Assembly (NCBI GenBank): GCA_035527835.1
Contig: DATKZS010000098.1
Coordinates: forward strand, 1 to 38,146
Length of the DNA stretch: 38,146 nt
Reading direction: 5' to 3'
From: DATKZS01 sp035527835 [NCBI: bacterium]
GTDB taxonomy: Bacteria; RBG-13-61-14
A program made the position numbers and the translations under genes. Below, one piece after another: positions 16,787 through 25,090 of the stretch. Within the stretch, counting starts at the first letter, position 1. Each line of letters begins with the position of its first letter. The notes under the pieces were generated by a model. That model ran no database searches. It had not been told where the DNA came from and worked only from the letters and a program-made list of their open reading frames with translations.

Positions 16787-17482
16787 ATGGAAGTTCTCGA
16801 CCAGGCTCGGAAGAAGAAGTATCGTACCCTTTCGGAATACGATTCCAAGCGCGTGCTTTCCGAATACGGCATCCCGGTGACCCGCGAGAAGCTGGTGAAG
16901 TCCGGCAAGGACGCCGTGGCCGCGGCCAACGAGCTCGGCTACCCGGTGGTCATCAAGGCCTGCGGCCATGACCTCACCCACAAGACCGAGCTCGACGCCA
17001 TCCGGCTTAACCTCCTGGACCCCAAGTCGGTGCGCGCCGCCTTCCGCGAGCTCAAGGCCGCCACCAAGGGCCACAAGCTGCAGGGCTTCCTGGTCCAGGA
17101 GATGGTCAAAGGCCAGCGCGAGCTGGTCGTGGGCCTGATCCGGGACCAGCAGTTCGGGCCGTGCGTCATGTTCGGGCTGGGCGGCATCTACACCGAGATC
17201 TTGAAGGACGTGTCGTTTAGGGTGGCGCCGCTCACCGAGCGCGACGCCCTGGAGATGATGGACGAGATCAAGGGCCACAAAATCCTCGATGCCTTCCGCG
17301 GCATGTCCGCGGTTGACCGCCAGGCCCTGGCCGTGACGCTCGTCAACATGGGCAAGATCGGGATCGAGCACGACGAGGTCACCGAGATTGACGTGAACCC
17401 CTTGATCCTCACCAAGGACGGCCGGCCCATCGCCGTGGACGCGCTGGTCGTGCTCGACGGGAAGGGAAAGAAAGCGGGCTGA
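16787..17482 (+). CDS. ADP-forming acyl-CoA ligase beta subunit (ATP-grasp)
   Basis: This 231-residue ATP-grasp protein matches the beta subunit of ADP-forming acetate/acyl-CoA ligases, which make ATP from acyl-CoA, ADP and phosphate. The start at 16787 follows AGGAAGG with 6 nt spacing; an open frame to 16727 has no such signal. Visible segments are the N-terminal SEYDSKRVLSEYGIPVTRE, the nucleotide-binding VVIKACGHDLTHKTELDAIR, the grasp loop FLVQEMVKGQRELVVGLIRD and the metal-binding EIDVNPLILTKDG. The alpha (CoA-binding) subunit is not in the window, so the partner must lie elsewhere. A strong intrinsic terminator follows 27 nt after the stop. A role in substrate-level ATP formation by a fermentative or syntrophic organism is plausible. 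Confidence 0.92.
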   Translation: MEVLDQARKKKYRTLSEYDSKRVLSEYGIPVTREKLVKSGKDAVAAANELGYPVVIKACGHDLTHKTELDAIRLNLLDPKSVRAAFRELKAATKGHKLQGFLVQEMVKGQRELVVGLIRDQQFGPCVMFGLGGIYTEILKDVSFRVAPLTERDALEMMDEIKGHKILDAFRGMSAVDRQALAVTLVNMGKIGIEHDEVTEIDVNPLILTKDGRPIAVDALVVLDGKGKKAG

Positions 17483-17508
17483 ACGGCGGGCGGAGGCAAA
17501 AGCGATCA

Positions 17509-17539
17509 GGCGCCGGAACAATCTCCCGGCGCCTTTTTT
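17509..17539 (+). terminator. Rho-independent terminator
   Basis: GGCGCCGG (17509-17516) pairs with CCGGCGCC (17526-17533) around a short loop and is followed directly by six T residues (17534-17539). It ends the acyl-CoA ligase transcript and is the clearest classical terminator in the window. Confidence 0.9.
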
Positions 17540-17564
17540 GCGGCGCCTGGCAAGGAGCGGGACC

Positions 17565-18482
17565 ATGGCGGACGGATCGGAGATGAAAAATTTCACGGCG
17601 GCGGTAAAGGAAACGGCCCTGAAGTTCGGGGCGCACCTGGCCGGCGTCACCGGGGTGGACCGGCTGGAAGGGGCGCCGGCGGGATTCCGAGCGACAGACA
17701 TCATGCCGGAGGCCAAGAGCGTGGTGGTGATGGCGGTGGGCCTGCCGCAGGGCCTCTCCGACTGCTGGGAGCAAAGCATCTGGGCCTATTTGTATTACGG
17801 CTATGCCATCCCCAACAAGAAGCTCGGGCACGCGGCCTTCAACCTCGCCACCTGGCTCCAGCATAAGGGACACAAGAGCTTCCCGGTGGTGCCCACGACC
17901 TTCATGAAAAACTGCGACGTCACGGACCCGAAGGGCGAGTTCAGCCACAAGCACGCCGCGTTCGCCGCCGGCCTCGGCCAGTTCGGGCTCAACAACCTGT
18001 TCATGACCCCGCAGTTCGGGACCCACAACCGCTTCGTGAGCGTGCTCACGGCGGCCGAGCTCGATCCCGACCCGCTGTACGAGGGACCCGACCTGTGCGA
18101 CCGGTGCGAGAAGTGCGTGCGCGCCTGCCCGGTCGGAGCGATCCTGCCCGCCGAGTCCAGGAGCTGCATCATCGCCGGCAAGCGGATCGAGTACGCGGGC
18201 CTGGACAAGATGGCGTGCTCGACCGCGCTGGTCGGCCTGTTCAAGAAAGCGGGCGGCGTGCTCGACGTGAACGTGAAAAAGAAAACGCGCAAGTGGAACA
18301 AGTGGGACTTCGCCTGGGCCAAGGCGCGGTACTTCTTGAAGGACCCGGTGCGGGCCACGGTGCAGGCCGAGTACCAGCACGTGATTGACTGGGGAGATTT
18401 CTGCGGCCTGTGTCTCCACGTGTGCGACCGGCCTCAACAAAAGGCCGCGTGGGACCCGGACATCCTGGTCAAGTATCCGTAA
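17565..18482 (+). CDS. 4Fe-4S protein related to epoxyqueuosine reductase (QueG-like)
   Basis: From ATG 17565 (AAGGAG 7 nt upstream) the product is 305 residues. A TTG-initiated extension to 17538 lies in the terminator T-run and is unlikely. A ferredoxin-type cluster motif is visible as C178-x2-C181-x2-C184-x3-C188-P. A second, CGLCLHVC, lies near the C-terminus at Cys280, Cys283 and Cys287. The N-terminal half (KEFGAHLAGVTGVDRL-like, PEAKSVVVMAVGLPQ) resembles the cobalamin-binding fold of QueG and reductive-dehalogenase relatives. It lacks the HEAT-repeat C-terminus of some QueG proteins. It may reduce a small molecule rather than tRNA epoxyqueuosine, and the substrate is unknown. The absence of a Tat signal argues for the cytoplasm. 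It stands alone between a terminator and a palindromic repeat. Confidence 0.85.
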   Translation: MADGSEMKNFTAAVKETALKFGAHLAGVTGVDRLEGAPAGFRATDIMPEAKSVVVMAVGLPQGLSDCWEQSIWAYLYYGYAIPNKKLGHAAFNLATWLQHKGHKSFPVVPTTFMKNCDVTDPKGEFSHKHAAFAAGLGQFGLNNLFMTPQFGTHNRFVSVLTAAELDPDPLYEGPDLCDRCEKCVRACPVGAILPAESRSCIIAGKRIEYAGLDKMACSTALVGLFKKAGGVLDVNVKKKTRKWNKWDFAWAKARYFLKDPVRATVQAEYQHVIDWGDFCGLCLHVCDRPQQKAAWDPDILVKYP

Positions 18483-18525
18483 TCTTCCACCTATGCCTTT
18501 TCAAGTTGATTAACATCAAAAATTT

Positions 18526-18605
18526 GCCGCAGATGAACGCGGATAAACGCAGATAATTTTGGAATAATTTTAATTAATCTGCGTTCATCTGTGTTCATCT
18601 GCGGC
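18526..18605. repeat. Palindromic intergenic repeat, GCAGATGAAC type
   Basis: Twenty-nine-nt arms at 18526-18554 and 18577-18605 are inverted copies with three transition differences, two of which keep G-U pairing in RNA. Each arm is three tandem 10-nt units of GCAGATGAAC, as in the copy at 7475-7551. It lies between convergent genes and could serve both as terminator. Confidence 0.9.
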
Positions 18606-18666
18606 TGAAAATAAAATCGTATTTATACATCCCCAAGCTTAAGGAACAGGGAGACCATGCTGGCCC

Positions 18667-19350
18667 TTACTTGTCCTTCCATTTCCCGCCGGACTCGATC
18701 CGCTTCTTCACGTTCACGGCCTGGGCCGGAAGGTCGCGCGATACGATCAACTCCTTGATAAAGCCGGGCACGCTGACGCCCACGTCCAGCCGGGTGGCCG
18801 CGTAGGTGAACAGGGTCCGCCGCCCGTCAATCTTCTCGAACACGAAGTAGCCCGCCGATTCCTCCACGTTGTGCGGATGGCTCTTGTCCATCTCGAAATC
18901 GAACCGGTGGCCATCCGCGTCAATCGTGTAGAGCGAATAGTACTCGATGGCGGCAAGGTAAAAATCGAACTCGTTGTGCACCAGCGTATGGTTGCCCTCG
19001 CTCTTCACAACCTCGCTTTTCGTCTTGCGCGGGAAATACTCGTGCTGCTTGCCGAGCTCCCCGAAAATCTTGAAACACGTCTCGACCGGGGCGTTGATAA
19101 TGATAAATGCCTGGCCGAAGCCCTTGCCGCTCCCGCCGGGAGCGCTGGTCTCGGTGTAAATATAGACCGGCTCTCCGGCCAGGAGCTTCTGCTTCTGCTC
19201 CGCGGTGAACCGCGCCAGCGGGTCCTTGCCGGCCTCCGCCCCCGCGGCCTGGCCCGTATCCCCAAGCGCCCGCCCCGGACTCATCACCGCCATCCCGGCC
19301 ATGACCGCCGCGACCAGCAGCGCCATCCCGACTTTTTTCCCGCACATCAT
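18667..19350 (-). CDS. Exported SRPBCC/START-like lipid-binding-fold protein
   Basis: The 227-residue product has an N-terminal signal peptide (MALLVAAVMAGMAVMSPGRALG, cleavage probably near Ala-Leu-Gly), so it is exported. The mature part shows an SRPBCC-like pattern: a strand pair VYIYTETSAPGGSGKGFGQA, then INAPVETCFKIFGELGKQHEYFP, the usual helix after the first strand. Alternating strands follow (LVHNEFDFYLAAIEYYSLY, HRFDFEMDKSHPHN, RTLFTYAATRLDVGV), then a long C-terminal helix. Proteins with this fold bind lipids or other hydrophobic ligands; the ligand is not predictable here. Two adjacent ATGs (19350 and 19347) are possible starts and the ribosome binding site is weak. Its leader is formed by a GCCAAGGCGCCAAGGCGCC repeat arm. 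Confidence 0.82.
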   Translation of the reverse strand: MMCGKKVGMALLVAAVMAGMAVMSPGRALGDTGQAAGAEAGKDPLARFTAEQKQKLLAGEPVYIYTETSAPGGSGKGFGQAFIIINAPVETCFKIFGELGKQHEYFPRKTKSEVVKSEGNHTLVHNEFDFYLAAIEYYSLYTIDADGHRFDFEMDKSHPHNVEESAGYFVFEKIDGRRTLFTYAATRLDVGVSVPGFIKELIVSRDLPAQAVNVKKRIESGGKWKDK

Positions 19351-19384
19351 TTTTTATCTTTCTCGGCGCCTTGGCGCCTTGGCG

Positions 19385-19489
19385 TTAAAACCTTTTCCCA
19401 TACGCACCCCCGCCTAACACCGCCTCGAAATAAAAATCCGTGATCGCGCCGGCCACGATGGCCACCCGCCGCATCGGCCGTCCCGCCAT
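19385..19489 (-). pseudogene. 34-codon remnant resembling a thiolase N-terminus
   Basis: On the minus strand, AAAGAGGTG stands 5 nt before ATG 19489 and the frame reads MAGRPMRRVAIVAGAITDFY and then a few codons to TAA. The MRRVAIV-x-GA-x-T pattern resembles the start of thiolase/acetyl-CoA acetyltransferase proteins. The frame stops where a CGCCAAGGCGCC repeat begins. This suggests a gene whose 3' part was deleted or replaced, leaving its ribosome binding site and first exon-like stretch. It might instead be a chance ORF, and the family resemblance covers only about 15 residues. Confidence 0.35.
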
Positions 19490-19532
19490 GGCATCACCTC
19501 TTTATGAATAGTGCCGTCCCCGGAGATTTATT

Positions 19533-19607
19533 TTCGCACAGTCACTCAGAGAACACAGAGAATAAATTACTCTGTTCTTTCTCCGTGCACTCTGTGCCTC
19601 CGTGCGA
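19533..19607. repeat. Palindromic intergenic repeat, CACAGAGAA type
   Basis: TCGCAC (19533-19538) pairs with GTGCGA (19602-19607). Inside, units such as CAGAGAACACAGAG (19547-19560) face CTCTGTTC and CTCTGTGCC, forming an imperfect stem about 75 nt across. It is a member of the same class of unit-built palindromes and lies between two leftward genes, 37 nt after the GH5 stop. Confidence 0.75.
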
Positions 19608-19643
19608 GAGAAAAAGCGCTCATCCCGCCCGCCCCTCACCACC

Positions 19644-21212
19644 TCACTCCCGTCCCGCAGCGCGGAGCCGCCACGGTCCGGGACCGGGAAGAGCGGAAAG
19701 CAGCCATCCGCCCTCGACCCGCCTGAGAGACACTTCACGAAGTCCATCGCTCTCGAGGGCCGGCTCCGCTTTGCCCGGGACCCAGACCAGGAGCGGGACG
19801 TTCCCGTCCGGCGCGGTCCCGCTCATCAAGAGCCTGCGGCCGCGCGGGTCCGTGGTAAAGTCCGCGGGCGCGGGGAAGGCGCGCGGGTAGGGCCGGGACA
19901 ATACCACGGCGTCAATCGGGTTCAGGCCCTCCTCGACGCCGGCGGGATGGTCCGCGTCGCCGCAGCGCATGATGATCACGGAATGGGTCTTGCCGGGCGC
20001 GACCTTTTGCCTGTCCGGCCAATAAGGCGCCATGCGGTGCGGATCGCCGCACGCGGTCTTCCAGATCCACCGGGCCGAGCCGGTCTGGAACTCGTCCTCC
20101 AGCGCCGCGTAGCGATAGGCATGGCCGCCAGGCCCGGGCATCCACTCGCCGTTCCAGAAGGTCGTGTGATACTGCTCCGCCTCCCGTTGCGCGATCTCGA
20201 AGCCGCGGCGGAGCGGGATCAGCTCATGGTGGAACAGGTACATGTCCACCGAGATGCTGCCCAGGTAGATGTGCGGCGCATAGACGACGTCCGGGTCGCC
20301 GGTGAAGGGCACGGGCCGCTCGCCGGGGAGAGCGGACCAGATGGCCAGCGGCTCGAAGAAGATGATCTTATGGAGGCCTCCCTCCTCGGCCGCGCGGATG
20401 GCATCGGTGGCGCGGCGGTAAAAGGCGGGCTTGTACTGCCTGACCGCCCGGGCCGCGTTCCGGCCCCAGTTGGGCTCGTTCAGCAGGTCATAGCCGGCCA
20501 CGGCCGGGTCGTCCTTGAAAGCGGCGGCGAGCCGGGCCCAGGTGTCCACCAGGCGCTGCTGGATGCCGTCGCGGTCCTCGTAGAACGACTGCCAGGCCTG
20601 GAAGGCCGCCCCGGAGAACTCGCGCTGCACGAGCTTGCACGGCTCCTTGCCGTCGGTGATGGTGGCCCACTCGGGCGCGCCGTCCCACCCGATGTTGGGC
20701 ACGAGCGGCCAGCGGCACTTCACATCCGGGGCCGATGCGATGTACTTGCCCCAGGCGTCCTGGTGCATGTCGAGGATGACGTAGATCCCGAATTCGCGCG
20801 ACCACTCCACGGCCCGCCGTATTTGTTCCAGATACGCGGGATCGTGGAAGCCGGGCCGGGGCTCGAGCGCGCTCCAGGAGACCACCAGGCGCACGGAGTC
20901 GAGCCCGAGCGCTGCCATCCGCTCAAAGTCATTCCGGGTGAGCGGCACGACCGGCGGCGCGTCCGGGTTGGCCTGGAAGTAATCCCCGAGCTGGTTCACG
21001 GCCACGCCGCGCAGGATGACCTTGCTCCCGTTGTCATCCACGATGGCGCCGCCCCTGACTTGGAGATGGGGCGGGAGGGGCCACGGGGCCGGCGCCTGGG
21101 CCCGGGCCCCGACCGCGGCGAGGGAGATGAAGATCAGCAGGAAAACGGGGATCCCCCGGCGGTGGTTCGCCGGCGGCCGGGCCGGTTTTTGCGTAATTTT
21201 TTCGCAAGGCAT
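19644..21212 (-). CDS. Secreted glycoside hydrolase family 5 (endoglycoceramidase-like)
   Basis: From ATG 21212 the product is 522 residues with a signal peptide (long basic n-region, hydrophobic core PVFLLIFISLAAVGA, cleavage after Ala-Arg-Ala). It is therefore exported. The (beta/alpha)8 barrel shows the GH5 hallmarks: LGLDSVRLVVSWSALEPRPG, YVILDMHQDAWGKY, acid/base Glu246 in LLNEPNW and nucleophile Glu356 in WNGEWMPG. The DMHQD and ALEP motifs are those of the endoglycoceramidase-type subgroup, suggesting a glycolipid or beta-glycoside substrate. A C-terminal beta domain (about 430-522) follows. The frame is open to ATG 21332, and Met starts at 21275 and 21212 are alternatives; none has a good ribosome binding site. 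It is divergent from the VgrG operon. Confidence 0.85.
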   Translation of the reverse strand: MPCEKITQKPARPPANHRRGIPVFLLIFISLAAVGARAQAPAPWPLPPHLQVRGGAIVDDNGSKVILRGVAVNQLGDYFQANPDAPPVVPLTRNDFERMAALGLDSVRLVVSWSALEPRPGFHDPAYLEQIRRAVEWSREFGIYVILDMHQDAWGKYIASAPDVKCRWPLVPNIGWDGAPEWATITDGKEPCKLVQREFSGAAFQAWQSFYEDRDGIQQRLVDTWARLAAAFKDDPAVAGYDLLNEPNWGRNAARAVRQYKPAFYRRATDAIRAAEEGGLHKIIFFEPLAIWSALPGERPVPFTGDPDVVYAPHIYLGSISVDMYLFHHELIPLRRGFEIAQREAEQYHTTFWNGEWMPGPGGHAYRYAALEDEFQTGSARWIWKTACGDPHRMAPYWPDRQKVAPGKTHSVIIMRCGDADHPAGVEEGLNPIDAVVLSRPYPRAFPAPADFTTDPRGRRLLMSGTAPDGNVPLLVWVPGKAEPALESDGLREVSLRRVEGGWLLSALPGPGPWRLRAAGRE

Positions 21213-21294
21213 GAGTTGCAGGTTAAACCGCAAACAGCAGCGGCGCAAGTCAAGGGCCGCGATTCCGGGCCGCATCGGCAAAATGTTCTTCACC

Positions 21295-21323
21295 TTGACG
21301 TTACATCTGAAATTTGCTAAGTT
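21295..21323 (+). promoter_or_regulatory. Candidate promoter of the VgrG operon
   Basis: TTGACG (21295-21300), a 17-nt spacer and TAAGTT (21318-21323) face right towards the vgrG operon. The -35 box is strong and the -10 box weak. It would give a leader of about 120 nt before the 50-residue ORF and about 260 nt before vgrG1. Confidence 0.35.
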
Positions 21324-21447
21324 TCCTTTCATCCACGGGCGTGTCGGTAAAGCGGAGGGAGCGCCGCGATTTGCATTTCTTAGCAGGGGGCCGGCCCGCC
21401 TTCTCCATGACGAAACAGTCGGTTGACCGCCGCTGGGAGTGAGAGTG

Positions 21448-21600
21448 ATGCAGTTGCCTCAGACCCCCGATCCACATCCTTATTGCCGGGAAATCGTGAA
21501 CGCCTCCGGGGCCGTGGCCCTGGGTTTCCCGGCCCGGCCGATGCTGGACACGGAGCGCATGACGAGGGATCTCAAGGAGAAGAGAAATGGCATATCTTGA
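21448..21600 (+). CDS. Small ORF overlapping the start of vgrG1, unknown
   Basis: A 50-codon frame starts at ATG 21448, with GGGAG (21436-21440) upstream, and ends 14 nt inside vgrG1. It is thus arranged like a leader or coupled gene. The product (MQLPQTPDPHPYCREIVNAS at its start) is soluble, with a helical, charged C-terminus (LDTERMTRDLKEKRN). No family is recognised. Support is limited to the ribosome-binding-like sequence, direction and overlap. It could simply be an open stretch in the leader. Confidence 0.35.
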   Translation: MQLPQTPDPHPYCREIVNASGAVALGFPARPMLDTERMTRDLKEKRNGIS

Positions 21601-24600
21601 AGAGAAGCAGTTCTTTTTCACGTCCCACGCCTCGGGGATCAAGCCGGGGACCTTCTCTGTGGTCAATTTCACGGGATCGGAAGGCATCTCCACGGCGTAC
21701 CGTTTCGAGATCACCCTGATCTCGAAGGAGGCGGAGCTGGATTTCGGGGCCATCCTGGAGAGTCCGGCCACGCTGTATCTTCGTCCCAACCAGGCCTTGC
21801 CGGTGCACGGGGTCCTGGCCAGCTTCGAGCAGCTCAATGAGGTTGACGGCAACGTGTTCTACAAGGCGGTGCTGGTGCCCCGGCTGTGGAAGCTTAACCT
21901 GTACAACGTGAGCGAGATTTACCTGGAGATGTCGTTTCCCGAGATCCTGGAAAAGGTGCTCAAGGAGGGCGGGCTGGGCCCGCTGGACTACGAGCTCAAG
22001 CTGCTCCGCAAATACCGCAAGTGGTCGTACGTCTGCCAGTACCAGGAGAGCCACTTTAATTTCATCTCCCGGTGGATGGAGCGGGAGGGCGTCTATTACT
22101 TCTTCGAGCAGGACAAGGACGGGGAGAAGCTGATCATCACCGACACCTCGATGGCGCACGTTGACCTGCCCGGCGAGAAGGCGGCGCATTACTCTCCTCC
22201 TTCCGGCCTGGAGGCGATGGTGCAGAAGGAGGCGGTGACCGCTTTCCTGTGCCGGCAAAAGCCGGTGGTGCGCAAGGTCACGGTGCAGGACTTCAATTAC
22301 CGCAAGTCGCCTCCCATCGTGGAGGGCCATGCGGACGTATCGCCGAAGGGCCAGGGCGAGCTGCACATCTATGGCGAACACGTCAAGAACAACGTGGAGG
22401 CCACGGAGTATGCCAAGCTCCGGGCCCAGGAGATCCTGTGCCGGGAGCGGGTCTATTATGGCGAGAGCACGGCGGCCTTTCCGCGGGTGGGCTATTTCCT
22501 GGAGCTGGACCGCCACTACCGGAACAGCTTCAACCGCAAATACCTCATCACCATGATCCGGCATGACGGGAGCCAGGCGGCGATCTTGATGGCCGGCGTC
22601 AATCTCAAGCTCTCGAGCGAGGAGCAGCGGCCGTTCTACCGCAACTCGTTCGAGGCCATCGAGGAAGGCATCCAGTACCGGCCCGAGCGGCTGACGCCCA
22701 AGCCGCGCTTCCACGGCACCATCAACGCCAAGGTGAGCGCGGAGGGCGACGGCAAGTACGCGGAGCTGGACGAGTTCGGCCGCTACAAGGTGAAATTTCC
22801 GTTCGACCGCAGCGACCGCTCCGGGCAGAAGGCGTCCCGCTGGATCCGGATGGCCCAGCCGTTCGCCGGGCCGGACGAGGGCATGCATTTCCCGCTGCGC
22901 AAGGGGGCCGAGGTCCTGCTCACCTTCATGGACGGCGACCCGGACCGGCCCATCATCGCGGCGGCGGTACCGGGGGCCGAGGGCCAGAGCGTGGTGATGG
23001 ACCGGAATTCGACCAAGAACCTGATCAAGACCTCCGGCGGCAACCAGATGCACTTCGAGGACCTGGACGGAAAGCAGCGCATCCTCATGCACTCGCCGAC
23101 GGCCAACTCCTGGGTCCGGATCGGGGCGTTCAACGACCCGCCGGACCCGTACGTGGTATCCCAGGGTGACGAGCTGGCGGTCTATACCGACTCGGACGGG
23201 GACTGGGAGCTTAAAAAGATCAACAACGCCTCTTTTTCCGGGACCAGCAGAAAAGCCCAGACCGCGGACGATACAAAGAAGGCTGTCTACCGGCTCAACT
23301 CAAAATTCCATGTCTGGAACGACGATGGGGATTACAAGGTCATTGATCCTGTCCTGATGGATGTCCTGACCATGAATTCCACCCCGGTGGTCGGCAATAC
23401 ATACAACATCGAGGGAGAAGACTGGAAGCTGACGACCATGCCCGCGACCGCATCCGGTGAGATCAAGAAATGGAGCTTTGAAAAAACGGTGCCGGGAATC
23501 ATCCCCATTACCGTTCCCCAGGACTATTACGTTTACCACCACGGCGATAATTACGAAGCGGTAAACGTCGAGGAAACCGCCACGCTGACCGACAATTCCA
23601 CCCCCGTGGTGGGCAACAAGTACACCATCAAGGGGACCGAATGGACGCTTGACGTAGCGCCGGCGCTCGCCAATGGAGAGATCAAGGAATGGAGCTTCCA
23701 CGGCCGCGAACAGAAGATCACCCTCGCGGTGAAGCCCGACGTGGCGGAAGTGGAGGAGGTGGTGGGAGACGGCATCCGCATCCGCTCCAGCGACAACGTC
23801 TGGATCGAGGCGGAAAACCGCTATGCGATCTATATGATCGGCGGGCCGGCGGAGGCCGACCGCGACACCAAGGTCCCCGAAGGCCTGAAATACTTGTGGG
23901 ACAAGTTCTACGGCTCCGAGCCCGCGTTCAATCCGGCGGGGATGCAGCCCTACAAGTACGGGGACGACGTTCCCAACCCCGTTGCCGCCGCCGACCTCGC
24001 CTCGATGAAGACCCTGGCCCGCAAAGGCAAGGTGCAGCTCGCCAAGGGCGACACCTTCAACACCCAGGACGGCAACATCTACGATTTCGGGGGCTACTGG
24101 AACTATAACCTGGGCAACAGCTACGCCGAGCAGTTCATGGACCAGGCCGGGGTGGAGCTCAATAAAAAGCAGACGTTCGACAAGGCCTCATCCGGCGGGC
24201 CTAATTACGGCTCGATCAAGGGACTCGACGGCACGGCCACCATTCACCAGAACAATCACGGCGGAAACGTCTGGGTCTCCAAGAAAATCCAGGGCGCTTC
24301 CTACGACTACGCAACCGAGATTGACAGCCTGGAAGTGAAGAACGTATGTAATTCCATCACCCACCGCTACGGCTGTTATTTCGAGGAATACCAGTACGCC
24401 GACGACGGCACCATCTTCAGCGAGGTGATCAATTACGAGGGCGACGGCATCAAGTACGAGAAGTCCTGGGACGGGACCACCCTGGTTTCCTACAAGGCCA
24501 CCAACGACCAGTCGGGCCACATCGCCAGCTTTGAATGGACGGCCAAGGCGGAGGCCAAGGCGGAGATCTGCATGGGGGTATCGGCGTCAATCAAAATCGC

Positions 24601-24949
24601 GACCGAAGTCACCCTGGCGGTTGAGATCAGCGCGGGCATTTCCATTGACATCAAGCTGGCGGCGGCCTTGAATCTAAAGGTTGATCTCAGCGCGTCCCTC
24701 GACCTTGAGATCGAGGGGCACATCTCGGGCAAGTATACGATCAACACCGTCACCAGCGAAATGGAAGGCAAGATGCTGGGCTTCAAGGCCCAGAAGGGGG
24801 CCCTGGTCAAGGCCGAGGCGGAGCAACTGGTGCTGCACCAGCTCATCTCCAGGCTCAGCAAGCGGGAAATGGCCCTGGTGCAGAGCGGGATCAAGCTGAA
24901 AAAGGAAGAGCTCGGGCTTGACAACTACACGGTCAAATTTTTCGCGTGA
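21587..24949 (+). CDS. vgrG: Type VI secretion spike protein VgrG, extended (VgrG1)
   Basis: VgrG trimers cap the T6SS tube and carry effectors out of the cell. The 1120-residue product is much longer than a minimal VgrG (about 600-700). The gp27-like base runs to about residue 370. The gp5-like OB fold starts at RFHGTINAKV (about 373), with the hallmark DEFGRYKVKFPFDR and GDPDRPIIAAAVP, and the spike begins near NLIKTSGGNQMHFED (about 477). A module with a 73-residue tandem duplication follows (about 596-740). The boundary motif GNIYDFGGYWNYNLGNSY ends near 847. The last 270 residues include alternating hydrophobic/polar strands (about 1000-1050) and a helical tail. AAGGAG lies 7 nt before the ATG. 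It is first in a seven-gene spike operon with a paralogue downstream. Confidence 0.93.
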   Translation: MAYLEEKQFFFTSHASGIKPGTFSVVNFTGSEGISTAYRFEITLISKEAELDFGAILESPATLYLRPNQALPVHGVLASFEQLNEVDGNVFYKAVLVPRLWKLNLYNVSEIYLEMSFPEILEKVLKEGGLGPLDYELKLLRKYRKWSYVCQYQESHFNFISRWMEREGVYYFFEQDKDGEKLIITDTSMAHVDLPGEKAAHYSPPSGLEAMVQKEAVTAFLCRQKPVVRKVTVQDFNYRKSPPIVEGHADVSPKGQGELHIYGEHVKNNVEATEYAKLRAQEILCRERVYYGESTAAFPRVGYFLELDRHYRNSFNRKYLITMIRHDGSQAAILMAGVNLKLSSEEQRPFYRNSFEAIEEGIQYRPERLTPKPRFHGTINAKVSAEGDGKYAELDEFGRYKVKFPFDRSDRSGQKASRWIRMAQPFAGPDEGMHFPLRKGAEVLLTFMDGDPDRPIIAAAVPGAEGQSVVMDRNSTKNLIKTSGGNQMHFEDLDGKQRILMHSPTANSWVRIGAFNDPPDPYVVSQGDELAVYTDSDGDWELKKINNASFSGTSRKAQTADDTKKAVYRLNSKFHVWNDDGDYKVIDPVLMDVLTMNSTPVVGNTYNIEGEDWKLTTMPATASGEIKKWSFEKTVPGIIPITVPQDYYVYHHGDNYEAVNVEETATLTDNSTPVVGNKYTIKGTEWTLDVAPALANGEIKEWSFHGREQKITLAVKPDVAEVEEVVGDGIRIRSSDNVWIEAENRYAIYMIGGPAEADRDTKVPEGLKYLWDKFYGSEPAFNPAGMQPYKYGDDVPNPVAAADLASMKTLARKGKVQLAKGDTFNTQDGNIYDFGGYWNYNLGNSYAEQFMDQAGVELNKKQTFDKASSGGPNYGSIKGLDGTATIHQNNHGGNVWVSKKIQGASYDYATEIDSLEVKNVCNSITHRYGCYFEEYQYADDGTIFSEVINYEGDGIKYEKSWDGTTLVSYKATNDQSGHIASFEWTAKAEAKAEICMGVSASIKIATEVTLAVEISAGISIDIKLAAALNLKVDLSASLDLEIEGHISGKYTINTVTSEMEGKMLGFKAQKGALVKAEAEQLVLHQLISRLSKREMALVQSGIKLKKEELGLDNYTVKFFA

Positions 24950-25090
24950 AGACATATCGGCGGCAAAGGAGGCGAAAAGGGCCCATCCGGGCGCCAAAGC
25001 TTTTTGTCTTTCTAAGTAAAGCATCGCTCCAACCATTTACCCGGGCCTGGTCCCGGGCGGGTTGAAGCAGAACGGACAACGGGAGGCGTC

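Noticed and set aside
19602-21320. Long rightward open frame (572 codons) opposite the GH5 gene
   Set aside because: It lies antisense to a gene with clear GH5 motifs and is a product of GC-rich third positions; its composition is Arg/Gly/Pro-rich with no domain.
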